A DNA stretch of 42,644 bases from Paracoccaceae bacterium (GCA_016778765.1 JADHOV010000023.1:1-42644); one strand, 5' to 3'. Counted from the stretch's first letter, positions 1 through 9,127 are shown. Program-made: numbers and translations. The notes: a model not told the origin generated them from the letters alone.

Positions 1-72
1 AATAGCTTTCCAAAGCGCCTCTTCCTGACCTACCTTAGGTTGGAAGCGCATACAGTTGATCATTCCAGCCAT
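1..72 (-). CDS. Start of an unidentified protein (partial, N-terminus only)
   Basis: The minus strand opens an ATG at 72 that reads to the window edge without a stop, giving 24 residues beginning MAGMINCMRFQPKVGQEEA. A GGAG ribosome site lies about six bases before the ATG. A second Met at residue 4 is a possible alternative start but has no better ribosome site. The family cannot be recognised from so short a piece. A short beta strand followed by an acidic helix would fit a small dimeric alpha/beta-barrel protein such as a quinol-monooxygenase-like protein, but that is only a guess. Confidence 0.5.
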   Translation of the reverse strand, partial: MAGMINCMRFQPKVGQEEALWKAI

Positions 73-189
73 ATTTATCTCCACTAGTTTGCACCAAAAT
101 AACGCGGTGCATAAATATGTGGAGTCTATTTTTTATCAAGCAATTACCAAAAAATGGTGACTAATTGGTGACCCGTCAAAAAAAAGGCA

Positions 190-223
190 TAAAAAAACAC
201 CTCACAAAAACTGCTAAGGTGTT
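190..223 (-). terminator. Intrinsic terminator after tRNA-Asn
   Basis: Read on the minus strand, arms AACACCT and AGGTGTT (7 bp, 14-base loop) are followed directly by a run of T. It begins 9 bases after the CCA end of the tRNA, so it most likely ends the tRNA transcript. Confidence 0.7.
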
Positions 224-231
224 GATTTTAC

Positions 232-306
232 TGGCTCCGGCGGTAGGGATCGAACCTACGACCAATTGATTAACAGTCAACTGCTCTACCGCTGAGCTAC
301 GCCGGA
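232..306 (-). tRNA. tRNA-Asn (anticodon GTT)
   Basis: On the minus strand the 75 bases fold as a full cloverleaf. The acceptor arms TCCGGCG and CGCCGGA pair, the T-loop is GGTTCGATCC, and the D-arm contains GCTCAGCGGTAGAGC. The anticodon loop CTGTTAA places anticodon GTT at 272-274, specifying asparagine. The CCA end is encoded in the DNA (232-234). The gene stands alone, and no integrase or duplicated tRNA 3' end is visible beside it. Confidence 0.97.
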
Positions 307-373
307 ACTAGCTTCGCTATAGCAATACAAGAATTCCGCGTCCAGCGGTTTTTATATTAATTTTCTTTTTGTT

Positions 374-1294
374 TTATGACGTCAAGGATCGAAATTGGCT
401 TTCAAATCGGATTGGTTTATCACAGATGGCTTTTTGGCGTTCACAAAGGTCGATCAAATGAGCAAATACGTTGCGTTCGGCAGCTGGGAGCAAAGCGTCA
501 GAGGTGTCACGATAAACGTTTTTTGTGATCTCTTTTATGCTGCGCCCTTCTACTGACAGGGCCGCAAGTATCGAGCGTTCTCGGTGCTCTCGATGCGCAA
601 GTAACTCGCGAATACGCACGTTTGGTGTTTGAACAATATCGCCATGACCAGGGTAGAAAACGTTCCAGTCGCGCTGCAAAAGCGTTTCGCAAGAGCGTAT
701 AAAATCACCCATATCACCATCGGGTGGCGACACCATCGAGCTGGCCCAACCCATGATATGATCGCCAGTAAAAGCGGCCTCCTGCCAGCCAAAACAGAGA
801 TGATTTGAAAAATGCCCCGGGGTGTGAATTGCTTCCAGTTCCCAATCAGGGCCAGCCAGTTTGCTGCCGTCTTTCAAGGTGTGATCTGGGGTAAATTCGC
901 AGTCGACGCCTTCTCCACCGCCGCTATAGCCCGATTTAATCAGCGCTTTCATGCGGTCACTTTGCCCTGTACCAGAGCGCCCATATGCAAAAATGGGCGC
1001 GCCGCAATCCGCCGAAAGCCGCCGCGCCAAAGGCGAGTGATCAAGATGCGAATGGGTAATGAGGATATGGGTAATTTTTTGCGTGCCCTTAAGCGCTGCT
1101 TTGATCGCCCTTAACTGCGTTAATTGATCGGGCCCGGGATCAATGATCGCCAGATCAGACCCGCCTAGCAGATAGGTGTTCGTGCCCCGAAACGTCATGG
1201 GTGACGGATTTGGGGCCAAAATTCTGCGAAGATTTGGTGCAATTTGCTGCGCTATGCCAACAGGCGGATCAAAGCTTTGGTGGGCAGAGTCCAT
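374..1294 (-). CDS. MBL-fold metallo-hydrolase (LACTB2-like)
   Basis: A 306-residue metallo-beta-lactamase-fold hydrolase, predicted cytosolic. The zinc-binding motif HSHLDH is at residues 81-86, followed by H161 (TPGH), D178 (FTGDH) and H217 (YPGHGD), so the set of two-metal ligands looks complete. After about residue 230 comes a helical, winged-helix-like tail (LLAHREHRERSILAAL), as in LACTB2-type proteins, some of which are endoribonucleases. The substrate cannot be told from sequence. The ATG at 1294 has a GGGGAA ribosome site six bases upstream. The start codon is only 42 bp from that of the divergent histidine kinase, so the two genes share a very short promoter region. The family assignment is firm; the function is open. 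Confidence 0.88.
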   Translation of the reverse strand: MDSAHQSFDPPVGIAQQIAPNLRRILAPNPSPMTFRGTNTYLLGGSDLAIIDPGPDQLTQLRAIKAALKGTQKITHILITHSHLDHSPLARRLSADCGAPIFAYGRSGTGQSDRMKALIKSGYSGGGEGVDCEFTPDHTLKDGSKLAGPDWELEAIHTPGHFSNHLCFGWQEAAFTGDHIMGWASSMVSPPDGDMGDFIRSCETLLQRDWNVFYPGHGDIVQTPNVRIRELLAHREHRERSILAALSVEGRSIKEITKNVYRDTSDALLPAAERNVFAHLIDLCERQKAICDKPIRFESQFRSLTS

Positions 1295-1336
1295 TTTTGT
1301 TTCCCCGGTTCTAAACTTGTTCTAGATGTAGAGGTG

Positions 1337-2647
1337 ATGTTTAGATCCTTCAAACGCTATTTGCCCTCGGGGCTGTATGGTCGCGTGGCCTTAATTTTGG
1401 TGCTGCCGGTGGTGTTGCTCTGGCTTGTGGTCTCCATCGTGTTTATTCAGCGACACTTTGAAGGGGTGACCGAGCAGATGAGCCGGACATTGATCAGCGA
1501 ACTTAGCTTGTTAAGCGCGCGGCTGATCGCGGATCAGGGTCTGACCGAAGCGACGGAAAATTTGGCCAAAGCTTTGAATATCACAATTGAGACCGTTGCT
1601 GCCGATGCTCCGGATTTGGCAACTTTTCGGCATTTTTATGATCTAACCGGATTGGTTGTTGTAAAAGAGTTTGAGCTATTAGACAGTTTGGTGGCGGTTA
1701 ATCTTGATACGCCTAAAATGGTGTATCTGCGGCTTGAATTGGCGGGAGCCTATTTTGATATTGAATTTTCACGTGACAGGGTGTCGCCGTCAAACCCGCA
1801 CCAGTTGATCGTCAATATGGTTGTATTTGGTGTGTTTTTCACTTTGATTGCATTTATTTATCTGCGCAATCAATTGCGGCCAATCACCCGTTTGGCCGCT
1901 GCGGCTGAGGCCTTTGGCCGGGGGCGGACCCTACCATATCACCCCTCTGGGGCGATCGAAGTGCGCGCAGCGGGACGGGCGTTTTTAGATATGCGTGCAC
2001 GCATTGAACGCCATATTGAACAACGCACAATGATATTATCGGGTGTTAGTCACGATTTGCGTACACCTTTGACACGTTTGAAGCTGGGCCTGTCTATGCT
2101 CGAGCATGACGATCGCAAATTGCTCGAACGCGATGTTGATGAAATGCGCCAGCTCTTGGATGAATTTCTTTCCTTTGCCCGCGAGCAGGGCGATGAAGGG
2201 GGTAAATCAGAGGCAACCAACCCGTTCGAGTTGGTTCAAATGATTGTACAAGATACAACGCGCGCCGGATATTCCGTTTCTTTGCGCTGCAAGCCAAGTG
2301 CTATCCTCGTTGAGATGCGTCCGCTTGCGATCAAACGCGCGCTTGAAAACTTGATTATGAACGCGGTGCGGTATGGCACGAAAGCGGTTGTTGATCTTCA
2401 ATATGATGCGCGCAGCCTGATGATTTCCGTGGAGGATGACGGGCCAAGTATTCCCCCAGAGCTTTATGAAGAAGCCATGAAGCCATTTTCGCGTCTTGAT
2501 CCCGCGCGCAACCAAAATAAAGGATCGGGGGTTGGTCTTGGGCTTCCAATTGCCGCTGATATTGCGCGTGCTCATGGTGGACGAGTTGAGCTGTCCGAAA
2601 GTGGCGCTTTTGGAGGCCTTTGCGCAAGCCTTATCATTTCGCGTTAG
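1337..2647 (+). CDS. EnvZ-like sensor histidine kinase
   Basis: A membrane sensor kinase of 436 residues from the ATG at 1337. Domain order: a first membrane helix at about 14-36, a periplasmic sensor of about 120 residues, a second helix at about 157-176, a HAMP linker, the dimerisation/phosphoacceptor helix with SHDLRTPLTRLK (phosphorylated His about 239), and an ATPase domain with the N box (LENLIMNAVRYG), DDGPSIPP and GSGVGLGL. The phosphoacceptor region is most like EnvZ-class kinases. The reading frame stays open upstream to 1244, but that stretch overlaps the divergent hydrolase. The ATG at 1337 has GAGG very close in front, and a GTG at 1334 is an alternative. No response regulator gene is adjacent, so the partner must lie elsewhere. 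Confidence 0.88.
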   Translation: MFRSFKRYLPSGLYGRVALILVLPVVLLWLVVSIVFIQRHFEGVTEQMSRTLISELSLLSARLIADQGLTEATENLAKALNITIETVAADAPDLATFRHFYDLTGLVVVKEFELLDSLVAVNLDTPKMVYLRLELAGAYFDIEFSRDRVSPSNPHQLIVNMVVFGVFFTLIAFIYLRNQLRPITRLAAAAEAFGRGRTLPYHPSGAIEVRAAGRAFLDMRARIERHIEQRTMILSGVSHDLRTPLTRLKLGLSMLEHDDRKLLERDVDEMRQLLDEFLSFAREQGDEGGKSEATNPFELVQMIVQDTTRAGYSVSLRCKPSAILVEMRPLAIKRALENLIMNAVRYGTKAVVDLQYDARSLMISVEDDGPSIPPELYEEAMKPFSRLDPARNQNKGSGVGLGLPIAADIARAHGGRVELSESGAFGGLCASLIISR

Positions 2648-2857
2648 GTGAAATTTGGCGGTTTTTGGCTTACAGGCTTTGCAAGCGTAAATTTAAAGGA
2701 TATAAATCTATACTTTTGTATTGATAAATATCTTTTTGTCCTTTAATGGCATGGGTAGGCGAAACATTTTCGGATTCGTTTTGGTTTGGGTGTCTTTGTT
2801 GGTTTTGTGTGCCCGGCGCGGTTGGAGATGTTGCGTATGCGTATTGGTGACGAGTTT

Positions 2858-3011
2858 TGTGGAGGGGCGGCCTATACTTCTTGGAGACGGCTTTATGATT
2901 AAAGACGCTTTTAGAGGAACGAACCCCTCCACGGTTTATTTCTAAGCGGATAAAAATTTAATGCTCAAGAATGACTGGCAGGTGCCTGCGGATGAGGCGC
3001 CGGTCTTTTTT
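2858..3011 (+). ncRNA. Possible structured small RNA (candidate only)
   Basis: GTGGAGGGG at 2859-2867 pairs perfectly with CCCCTCCAC at 2924-2932, with possible G-U extension at the base. Inside the 56-base loop is a small hairpin, CTTTA-tgat-TAAAG. About 50 bases further on is an intrinsic terminator. A closed long stem ending in a terminator fits a small regulatory RNA or a leader RNA, and I do not recognise the family. The stem encloses the ribosome site and ATG of a 16-codon frame, so a leader peptide is an alternative reading. Confidence 0.3.
2981..3011 (+). terminator. Intrinsic terminator upstream of the decayed LysE gene
   Basis: The stem GGTGCCT / AGGCGCC (7 bp with one G-U pair, loop GCGGATG) is followed three bases later by a run of seven T. 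It lies about 330 bases after the histidine kinase stop codon, which suits the end of a separate short transcript better than the end of the kinase mRNA. Confidence 0.6.
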
Positions 3012-3135
3012 GTTGTCAAATGCCTATGCTTTTTTTGGTCAAAGATTCGAGTATCTGGAACTTGTAATGGTCGATGTACTCTAACTCTTTTCATATAATT
3101 TTGACATGAAATCACCTTAACAACCACGAAATACC

Positions 3136-3492
3136 ATGTTTGACATTTCTGTTTTGCCTATTTTTATTTTAGCCGTTTTAATCTTAGCAGTCACACCAGG
3201 GCAAGACTTAGCACTAATCATCCCAAGCCTGCTTAATCCGAAGGCTATCATCTTCATATTTGCGTTCTTACTGTAGTTTGCCGACAGCGGACGCGGAAAC
3301 GTAAGCTCCCAGATATTGTTACTTGGAATTTTGATGAAACTTAGCGTCTTTATCGTTGAAGCGAGCGTTGCCTTCGCATCCGGCTATGCGCGAGAATGGT
3401 TTGTCGCAAACCCTACACGTCAGACAAAGCTGCAATACCTCACGGACATTGTGCTCTGCTTGCTTGGTGTATCGATCTTTTTCGCCCGTTAA
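3136..3492 (+). pseudogene. Decayed LysE/RhtB-family amino acid exporter
   Basis: From the ATG at 3136 the frame reads MFDISVLPIFILAVLILAVT and then PGQD, the N-terminal helix and TPGxD motif typical of LysE/RhtB exporters. After about 30 codons it jumps straight to LLNPKAIIFIFAFL, a motif normally near residue 115-130. An in-frame TAG at 3274-3276 follows, and the same frame then continues as FADSGRGNVSSQILLLGILM through the usual C-terminal helices to TAA at 3490. About 80 codons are therefore missing from the middle and the remainder is interrupted by a stop. Intact members have about 200-210 residues; here only 119 codons remain. The reading frame is otherwise preserved across all 119, so the decay may be recent. 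Confidence 0.85.
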
Positions 3493-3702
3493 AGTCTCGG
3501 ACATCATATCCAAGATACGCTTTAGCCTAAGGCCTCATAGAAATTGAAAGTTTTTTACGGCAAACGCGCGTGGCAGAGCGTTTAAAAATAAAATATGTGC
3601 GGTCTTGGGCCCGTAAAAACAAGCTTGCAGCACCGCATCATTATAATCTTTCCTTTTGGAACATTTAACTTTAGCACAGAGGTCTAATCAAAGGAGACTC
3701 CT

Positions 3703-4950
3703 GTGCCTATTTTGCAGTTCTTCCGTCAAAATAGCGCCTGGTTAGGAGCAGGGGTTTTGCTGGCATTTATGTCAAGCTTTGGTCAAACCTTCTTCATTTC
3801 TATCTTTTCAGGCCATATTCGGGCCGAATTCGGCCTCTCGCACGCGGCTTGGGGTGGGTTTTACACTTTGGGCACCACGGCGTCGGCGATAGTGATGGTT
3901 TGGCTGGGCACTTTAAGCGATGTCCTCCGGACCCGAGTTTTGGGGCTTTTCGTTTTATCTGGTTTAATGGGGGCAACGCTTGTGATGGCCAATCTGTCGC
4001 ATGTGTTTTACCTGCCTTTTGCAATTTTCGCGTTGCGTTTATTGGGGCAGGGCATGTGCTCGCATCTGGCCGTGGTGGCTATGTCGCGCTGGTTTGTGGC
4101 CAATCGGGGGCGCGCGCTGTCGATCGCGGGATTGGGATATTCGTTCGGAGAAGCTTTTCTGCCCGTATTGTTCGTGTTTTTAATGGGCTTTGTGTCGTGG
4201 CGTTCTTTATGGTGCGTTGCTGCTGGGGTGCTTTTATTGTCTTTACCAGTTTTATTTCGCTTGCTGCGTCAAGAGCGAACCCCGCAATCCATGGCAGAAG
4301 ATAACAGCTCTTTGGGAATGGATGCGCAGCATTGGACGCGCGGCGCGGTTATCCGCCACCCACTTTTTTGGTGCATGATGCCGGCATTACTGGGCCCCAG
4401 CGCGTTTAATACGGCGTTTTTCTTTCAACAGGTGCATTTCGCGGCCATAAAAGGCTGGGATCATTTAACGTTGGTGAGTTTTTTCCCGCTATATACGGGG
4501 GGTGCGGTTTTGGCGATGTTGGCATCGGGCTGGGCGCTAGATCGTTTTGGCACCCCAAGGCTGATCTGGTTTTACCAATTGCCGATGTCGGTTGCCTTCT
4601 TGTGCTTTGCATTCGGACAATCGCAGATGATGTTCGTAACGGGTTTGCTGTTTCTGGCCATCACAGCCGGCGCAAATACAACGCTTCCAAATGCGTTTTG
4701 GGCTGAGTTCTATGGCACCCGGTATCTGGGCGCGATTAAATCATTGGCGGCCGCGATTATGGTATTGGGTTCTGCGCTTGGGCCGGGCATCACCGGGGTG
4801 ATGATTGACTGGGATATAGGGTTGGAAAGTCAATATATCGCGGTTGCTATATTCTTTGTATTGAGCACGGTCGTGATGTCATTTGGGGTCTGGCGCGCAG
4901 CGCCGCATTTGCCTAAATCGATTGTTGCAGATAGCCCAAGCAGCCTTTAA
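3703..4950 (+). CDS. MFS transporter
   Basis: A 415-residue inner-membrane protein with about twelve hydrophobic helices, belonging to the major facilitator superfamily. The loop between helices 2 and 3 contains GTLSDVLRTR, a form of the MFS motif GxLxDrxGrr. The two six-helix halves are separated by a charged central stretch (LLRQERTPQSMAEDNSS). The substrate cannot be predicted. The start is GTG at 3703, with AAGGAG at 3691-3696, about six bases upstream; no better ATG exists. Its last 38 bases overlap the 3' end of the convergent glucokinase gene. Confidence 0.85.
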   Translation: MPILQFFRQNSAWLGAGVLLAFMSSFGQTFFISIFSGHIRAEFGLSHAAWGGFYTLGTTASAIVMVWLGTLSDVLRTRVLGLFVLSGLMGATLVMANLSHVFYLPFAIFALRLLGQGMCSHLAVVAMSRWFVANRGRALSIAGLGYSFGEAFLPVLFVFLMGFVSWRSLWCVAAGVLLLSLPVLFRLLRQERTPQSMAEDNSSLGMDAQHWTRGAVIRHPLFWCMMPALLGPSAFNTAFFFQQVHFAAIKGWDHLTLVSFFPLYTGGAVLAMLASGWALDRFGTPRLIWFYQLPMSVAFLCFAFGQSQMMFVTGLLFLAITAGANTTLPNAFWAEFYGTRYLGAIKSLAAAIMVLGSALGPGITGVMIDWDIGLESQYIAVAIFFVLSTVVMSFGVWRAAPHLPKSIVADSPSSL

Positions 4951-5857
4951 GCGCGGCAAAATCATCCTCAACCAAAAAGATCGGAAATTCCGACATGTAA
5001 TCGGAGAAGACGCCTTTGTCATGAAAGGTCGCTCCGAAATTTTCCGGCGTTACATAGGGCGCGATTGCGCGGGAAACCCCGCCAATCATATAAATGCCAC
5101 CGAGCGGCAGATGTGCCAGGGCCAAATCGCCAAAATAAGAGCCCATGACCGATGCAAAGCAAGTTACAACTTGGCGTGCCTCGCGCTGTCCATCCTGCGC
5201 GGCTTGCATAACTTCGCTGGCGCTGCGAGGGTGCTCGGGATCAAAAAATCTGTTTAAGGTTTCCAGCCCGTTCCCAGCCAGCACGTTTTCAACAGATGCA
5301 AACCCCCGTTCAGATGTAAGCCAATCAGACAGCTCGCGCTGTATCGGGGTTGCAACGGGCAACCGAACATGCCCCGCTTCCGCAGGCGGCACCAGCACAC
5401 CTTTAGAAGCAGGATAGGCAGCCGCAATATTAAAGCCGGTTCCAATTCCACAGACCAGTTTAGTGGCCCCCACTTTGGCTTTTGCAGGGCCATAAAGATG
5501 CTTGAGGCTTTCCAACGGCAGAACGTTAAGCGCGTATCCTTGGGCTTGTAGATCGTTAAGCAAACCAACATTATCGGCTTGGGTAAGCGCGCGCAATCGA
5601 TCCGGGCAAATAACCCAGTCTAGATTAGTCACTTTTATCACGCCGTCGCGAAGCGGCCCCGCAGCGGCAACACAAATAGCTGTAACCTTGCTTAGGTTTT
5701 GCGCCTGCATATAGGTTTTGATAATATCTTCTAAGCAGCCATAGCCTGCATTCGAAAATTTTTGAATTGTTTCAGAGTTCAACGTGGTATCATCACTCAG
5801 AGCGACGCGGGTATTGCTGCCCCCCAAATCAATCAAAATATAGGTGTTATCAGCCAT
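4913..5857 (-). CDS. glk: Glucokinase
   Basis: A cytosolic enzyme that phosphorylates glucose with ATP to glucose 6-phosphate. The 314 residues match the proteobacterial glucokinase family in length and motifs. These are the phosphate-binding loop DLGGSNTR (10-17), TNLDW (77-81), the sugar-binding and catalytic segment LLNDLQAQGYAL with D102 as the likely base, GIGTGFN, and PPAEAGHVRLP carrying the conserved Glu and His of the sugar site. The ATG at 5857 follows a GGGGAT ribosome site. It is divergent from uvrA across about 210 bp. Its 3' end overlaps the MFS gene, so the two transcripts are antisense at their ends. The role is central sugar catabolism, probably feeding the Entner-Doudoroff pathway (inferred from the group). 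Confidence 0.93.
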   Translation of the reverse strand: MADNTYILIDLGGSNTRVALSDDTTLNSETIQKFSNAGYGCLEDIIKTYMQAQNLSKVTAICVAAAGPLRDGVIKVTNLDWVICPDRLRALTQADNVGLLNDLQAQGYALNVLPLESLKHLYGPAKAKVGATKLVCGIGTGFNIAAAYPASKGVLVPPAEAGHVRLPVATPIQRELSDWLTSERGFASVENVLAGNGLETLNRFFDPEHPRSASEVMQAAQDGQREARQVVTCFASVMGSYFGDLALAHLPLGGIYMIGGVSRAIAPYVTPENFGATFHDKGVFSDYMSEFPIFLVEDDFAALKGCLGYLQQSI

Positions 5858-5990
5858 TATTTATCCCCGAGCTGCCGCCTGCTTCTGCTTCATCTGCTGT
5901 TTAGAGGCCTAAAGGCGATTGCTCAAGCCGATAGATCGAGCAAATGTTACAGAATGAAAGATCAGACGGAAAGGCCAGGTAAAACCAAAT

Positions 5991-6005
5991 GTTCTATATT
6001 TGTTC
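5991..6005 (+). promoter_or_regulatory. SOS box (LexA operator) of uvrA
   Basis: The sequence GTTCTATATTTGTTC is an exact GTTC-N7-GTTC direct repeat, the LexA operator form of alphaproteobacteria such as Rhodobacter. It lies 64 bases before the uvrA start codon, where a repressor would block the promoter. The spacer is AT-only and could form part of the -10 region. Confidence 0.88.
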
Positions 6006-6068
6006 TCAAAATTTGATTGGAGACTCAGTTTAATCAGCCTATGTTTGAATTGTAGAGTAAGGAACATC

Positions 6069-8927
6069 ATGGCAGATCAAAAATTCATCTCTGTGCGCGG
6101 TGCCCGCGAACATAACCTAAAGTCAATCGATGTGGATATTCCACGCGATCAATTTGTGGTGATAACTGGTCTTTCCGGATCCGGAAAGTCATCGCTGGCC
6201 TTTGATACCGTTTATGCTGAAGGGCAACGTCGCTATGTTGAATCGCTTAGCGCCTATGCCCGTCAGTTTCTGGATATGATGGAAAAACCGGATGTCGATC
6301 AGATCTCTGGCCTCAGCCCTGCCATTTCGATCGAACAGAAAACCACCAGCAAAAACCCGCGCTCCACAGTTGGCACAGTCACCGAAATTTATGATTACTT
6401 GCGGTTGCTTTTTGCCCGGGCTGGCACGCCCTATAGCCCTGCCACTGGCTTGCCGATTGAGGCCCAGCAGGTGCAAGACATGGTCGACCGCGTCGCGGGG
6501 ATGCAAGAAGGCACCCGGGCCTATTTATTGGCCCCGATCGTGCGCGATCGAAAAGGCGAGTATCGCAAAGAATTTCTTGAATTGCGAAAGCAAGGATTTC
6601 AGCGCGTGAAAGTGGATGGCGCGTTCTATGAATTGGATGATCCGCCCACCCTGGATAAGAAATTTCGCCATGATATCGACGTTGTGGTTGATCGGATTGT
6701 GGTGCGTGCGGGCATAGAAACCCGCCTTGCAGATAGTTTTCGAACCGCGCTTGATCTCGCCGATGGCATTGCAATTTTGGAAACCGCTCCGGATGAGGGT
6801 GATCCTGAGCGGGTTACCTTCAGCGAAAATTTCGCTTGTCCGGTGAGCGGCTTCACAATTTCGGAAATTGAACCGCGTCTGTTTTCCTTCAACGCGCCCT
6901 TCGGGGCTTGCCCGGATTGTGATGGGTTGGGCCAAGAGCGGTTTTTTGATGAGCGATTGGTGGTGCCGGATGAAACGCTGAAAGTGCGGGATGGTGCCAT
7001 CGCACCATGGCGGAAGGGAAAGAGCCCTTACTTCACACAAACGATCGAGGCAATTTCTAAACATTATGGCGTGTCCATGAATGTCAGTTGGAAGGATCTG
7101 CCCGCCGCCGTTAAAAAGGTGTTTTTGCACGGATCAGGGGATCAGGAGATTAAGTTTCGTTATGATGACGGAGGCCGCGTTTATCAGGTAACCCGCGGTT
7201 TTGAGGGTGTCATTCCGAATATGCAGCGGCGATATCGCGAGACCGATAGCTCGTGGGTGCGCGAAGAGTTTGAAAATTATCAGAACAACCAACCCTGCGG
7301 AAGCTGCAATGGCTTCCGCCTGCGCCCCGAGGCGCTGGCGGTTAAGATTGCCAAATTGCACGTGGGTGAACTTGTGCAGATGTCGATCAGAGATGCGCTG
7401 AGCTGGTGCGAAAGTGTGCCCGAACATCTGAGCGATCAAAAAAATCAAATCGCCGCGGCGATTTTGAAAGAAATTCGCGAGCGGCTCGGGTTTTTGAACA
7501 ATGTGGGCTTGGAATATTTAACCCTCAGCCGCAATGCGGGCACCTTATCGGGGGGTGAAAGCCAACGGATCCGGCTGGCCAGTCAGATTGGCAGCGGCCT
7601 TACGGGAGTTTTATACGTACTCGATGAGCCCTCAATTGGCCTGCATCAGCGCGACAATGACCGCTTGCTTACCACGTTGAAAAACTTGCGCGATCAGGGC
7701 AATACGGTGATCGTGGTCGAACATGATGAAGAAGCAATCCGCGAGGCGGATTACGTGTTCGATATCGGACCAGGCGCGGGTGTTCATGGGGGGCATGTTG
7801 TGTCCCGCGGCACGCCAGCAGAGGTCGCGGCCGATCCAAACTCTCTTACAGGGCAATATCTTCAAGGAATAAAAGAGATCGCGGTTCCTGCGGTAAGGCG
7901 CAGTGGGAACGGCAAAATGCTCACCGTGGTTAAGGCCACCGGAAATAACCTGAAATCCGTTACGGCGGATTTTCCGCTTGGCAAACTGATCTGCGTTACA
8001 GGGGTGTCCGGCGGTGGTAAATCCACGCTTACAATCGAAACCTTGTTCAAAACGGCCTCGATGCGTTTGAACGGGGCCAAACAAACACCAGCCCCCTGTG
8101 AAACGATCAAAGGTCTCGAATTTCTCGATAAGGTGATCGATATCGACCAGCGTCCGATCGGCAGGACGCCGCGCTCAAACCCCGCAACGTATACGGGTGC
8201 CTTCACGCCCATCCGCGATTGGTTCGCAGGATTGCCCGAGGCAAAAACCCGCGGGTATAAGCCCGGCCGGTTCAGTTTCAACGTGAAAGGTGGGCGCTGT
8301 GAAGCCTGCCAGGGCGATGGAGTTATCAAAATTGAAATGCATTTCTTACCCGATGTCTACGTGACCTGCGAAACCTGCAATGGCGCGCGCTACAATCGCG
8401 AAACGCTAGAGGTTAAATTCAAAGGCAAAAGTATTGCGGATGTGCTGGATATGACGGTCGAAGATGCGCAGGCGTTTTTTCAAGCGGTGCCATCGATCCG
8501 TGAAAAAATGGATGCATTGGTGCGGGTGGGTTTGGGCTATATCAAGGTGGGCCAGCAAGCCACAACGCTCTCGGGCGGTGAAGCGCAGCGCGTCAAATTG
8601 TCAAAAGAGCTGGCAAAGCGCTCAACGGGCCGTACCCTTTACATTCTGGATGAACCGACAACGGGCTTGCATTTTGAAGATGTACGAAAATTACTAGAAG
8701 TACTGCATGAACTGGTGGATCAAGGCAATTCTGTGGTGGTGATTGAGCATAATCTGGATGTTGTCAAAACGGCAGATTGGATCATTGATATAGGTCCTGA
8801 AGGCGGTAATGGGGGCGGGCGCATCGTGGCCGCCGGAACTCCGGAAACCATCATCAAGAAGACAAGCAGTTACACGGGCCATTATTTGAAGATGTTGCTC
8901 AAAGATCGGAAATTAGCGGCTGAATAA
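6069..8927 (+). CDS. uvrA: Excinuclease ABC subunit A
   Basis: UvrA, the damage-sensing ATPase of nucleotide excision repair. It works as a dimer with UvrB and hands lesions to UvrBC. From the ATG at 6069 it is 952 residues, the usual length. Visible features are the first Walker A (GLSGSGKSS), two ABC signatures ([14 protein letters not shown] and [14 protein letters not shown]), the second Walker A (GVSGGGKST), Walker B sites ([11 protein letters not shown] and [11 protein letters not shown]), and Cys pairs for zinc modules (CPDCDG, CGSCNG, CEACQG with CETCNG). The open frame extends upstream to 6000, but the ATG at 6069 has AAGGA five bases ahead and gives the conserved N-terminus. The LexA box upstream predicts induction by DNA damage. 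Confidence 0.97.
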   Translation: MADQKFISVRGAREHNLKSIDVDIPRDQFVVITGLSGSGKSSLAFDTVYAEGQRRYVESLSAYARQFLDMMEKPDVDQISGLSPAISIEQKTTSKNPRSTVGTVTEIYDYLRLLFARAGTPYSPATGLPIEAQQVQDMVDRVAGMQEGTRAYLLAPIVRDRKGEYRKEFLELRKQGFQRVKVDGAFYELDDPPTLDKKFRHDIDVVVDRIVVRAGIETRLADSFRTALDLADGIAILETAPDEGDPERVTFSENFACPVSGFTISEIEPRLFSFNAPFGACPDCDGLGQERFFDERLVVPDETLKVRDGAIAPWRKGKSPYFTQTIEAISKHYGVSMNVSWKDLPAAVKKVFLHGSGDQEIKFRYDDGGRVYQVTRGFEGVIPNMQRRYRETDSSWVREEFENYQNNQPCGSCNGFRLRPEALAVKIAKLHVGELVQMSIRDALSWCESVPEHLSDQKNQIAAAILKEIRERLGFLNNVGLEYLTLSRNAGTLSGGESQRIRLASQIGSGLTGVLYVLDEPSIGLHQRDNDRLLTTLKNLRDQGNTVIVVEHDEEAIREADYVFDIGPGAGVHGGHVVSRGTPAEVAADPNSLTGQYLQGIKEIAVPAVRRSGNGKMLTVVKATGNNLKSVTADFPLGKLICVTGVSGGGKSTLTIETLFKTASMRLNGAKQTPAPCETIKGLEFLDKVIDIDQRPIGRTPRSNPATYTGAFTPIRDWFAGLPEAKTRGYKPGRFSFNVKGGRCEACQGDGVIKIEMHFLPDVYVTCETCNGARYNRETLEVKFKGKSIADVLDMTVEDAQAFFQAVPSIREKMDALVRVGLGYIKVGQQATTLSGGEAQRVKLSKELAKRSTGRTLYILDEPTTGLHFEDVRKLLEVLHELVDQGNSVVVIEHNLDVVKTADWIIDIGPEGGNGGGRIVAAGTPETIIKKTSSYTGHYLKMLLKDRKLAAE

Positions 8928-9094
8928 GCCGCCTTTGCCTGGGGGATACAAAAGCTCTCGCTGCGCTCGGGGTGGCTTTGAGGTGTGTTTCGTGGCGGTG
9001 TTCTTGATCGCCGGTTGATGTTTGTAGCGCAGGTTTTGTTGGTCGCAGTCTGGGCTTCAAAGCGGTATGCGCGACCTTTAAAAAGCGGTCTGCA

Positions 9095-9115
9095 AGGCCC
9101 CCTGGTGGAGGGCCT
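9095..9115. terminator. Possible terminator between uvrA and livM
   Basis: AGGCCC at 9095-9100 pairs with GGGCCT at 9110-9115, and the stem can be extended inward with a bulged A. It lies between two convergent genes and could serve both. No good T-run follows on either strand, so it is only a candidate. Confidence 0.35.
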
Positions 9116-9127
9116 CAACCCGTTTTA

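Larger units (their letters stand above)
2648..3135. other. Gene-poor stretch after the histidine kinase
   Basis: There is no convincing protein gene in these 488 bases. Two 74-codon open frames, one on each strand (about 2708-2945), have Cys/Arg-rich or low-complexity products without recognisable domains. The stretch holds a long-range stem and an intrinsic terminator, listed separately. It also holds a 16-codon mini-frame at 2895-2945 (MIKDAFRGTNPSTVYF), preceded by GGAG. The rest is AT-rich with no clear promoter. Confidence 0.5.

Noticed and set aside
232-306. tRNA-Asn as an attachment site of a mobile element
   Set aside because: No integrase, no repeated tRNA 3' end and no foreign-looking genes beside it in the window.
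1244-1336. Upstream extension of the histidine kinase frame
   Set aside because: It runs through the start of the divergent hydrolase gene and adds no domain.
2721-2945. 74-codon frame on the plus strand after the histidine kinase
   Set aside because: No ribosome site, an atypical Cys/Val/Trp-rich composition and no family; the RNA features in the same place explain the region better.
6525-7130. 201-codon open frame antisense to uvrA
   Set aside because: It lies wholly inside a conserved gene, has no ribosome site and its product has no recognisable domain.
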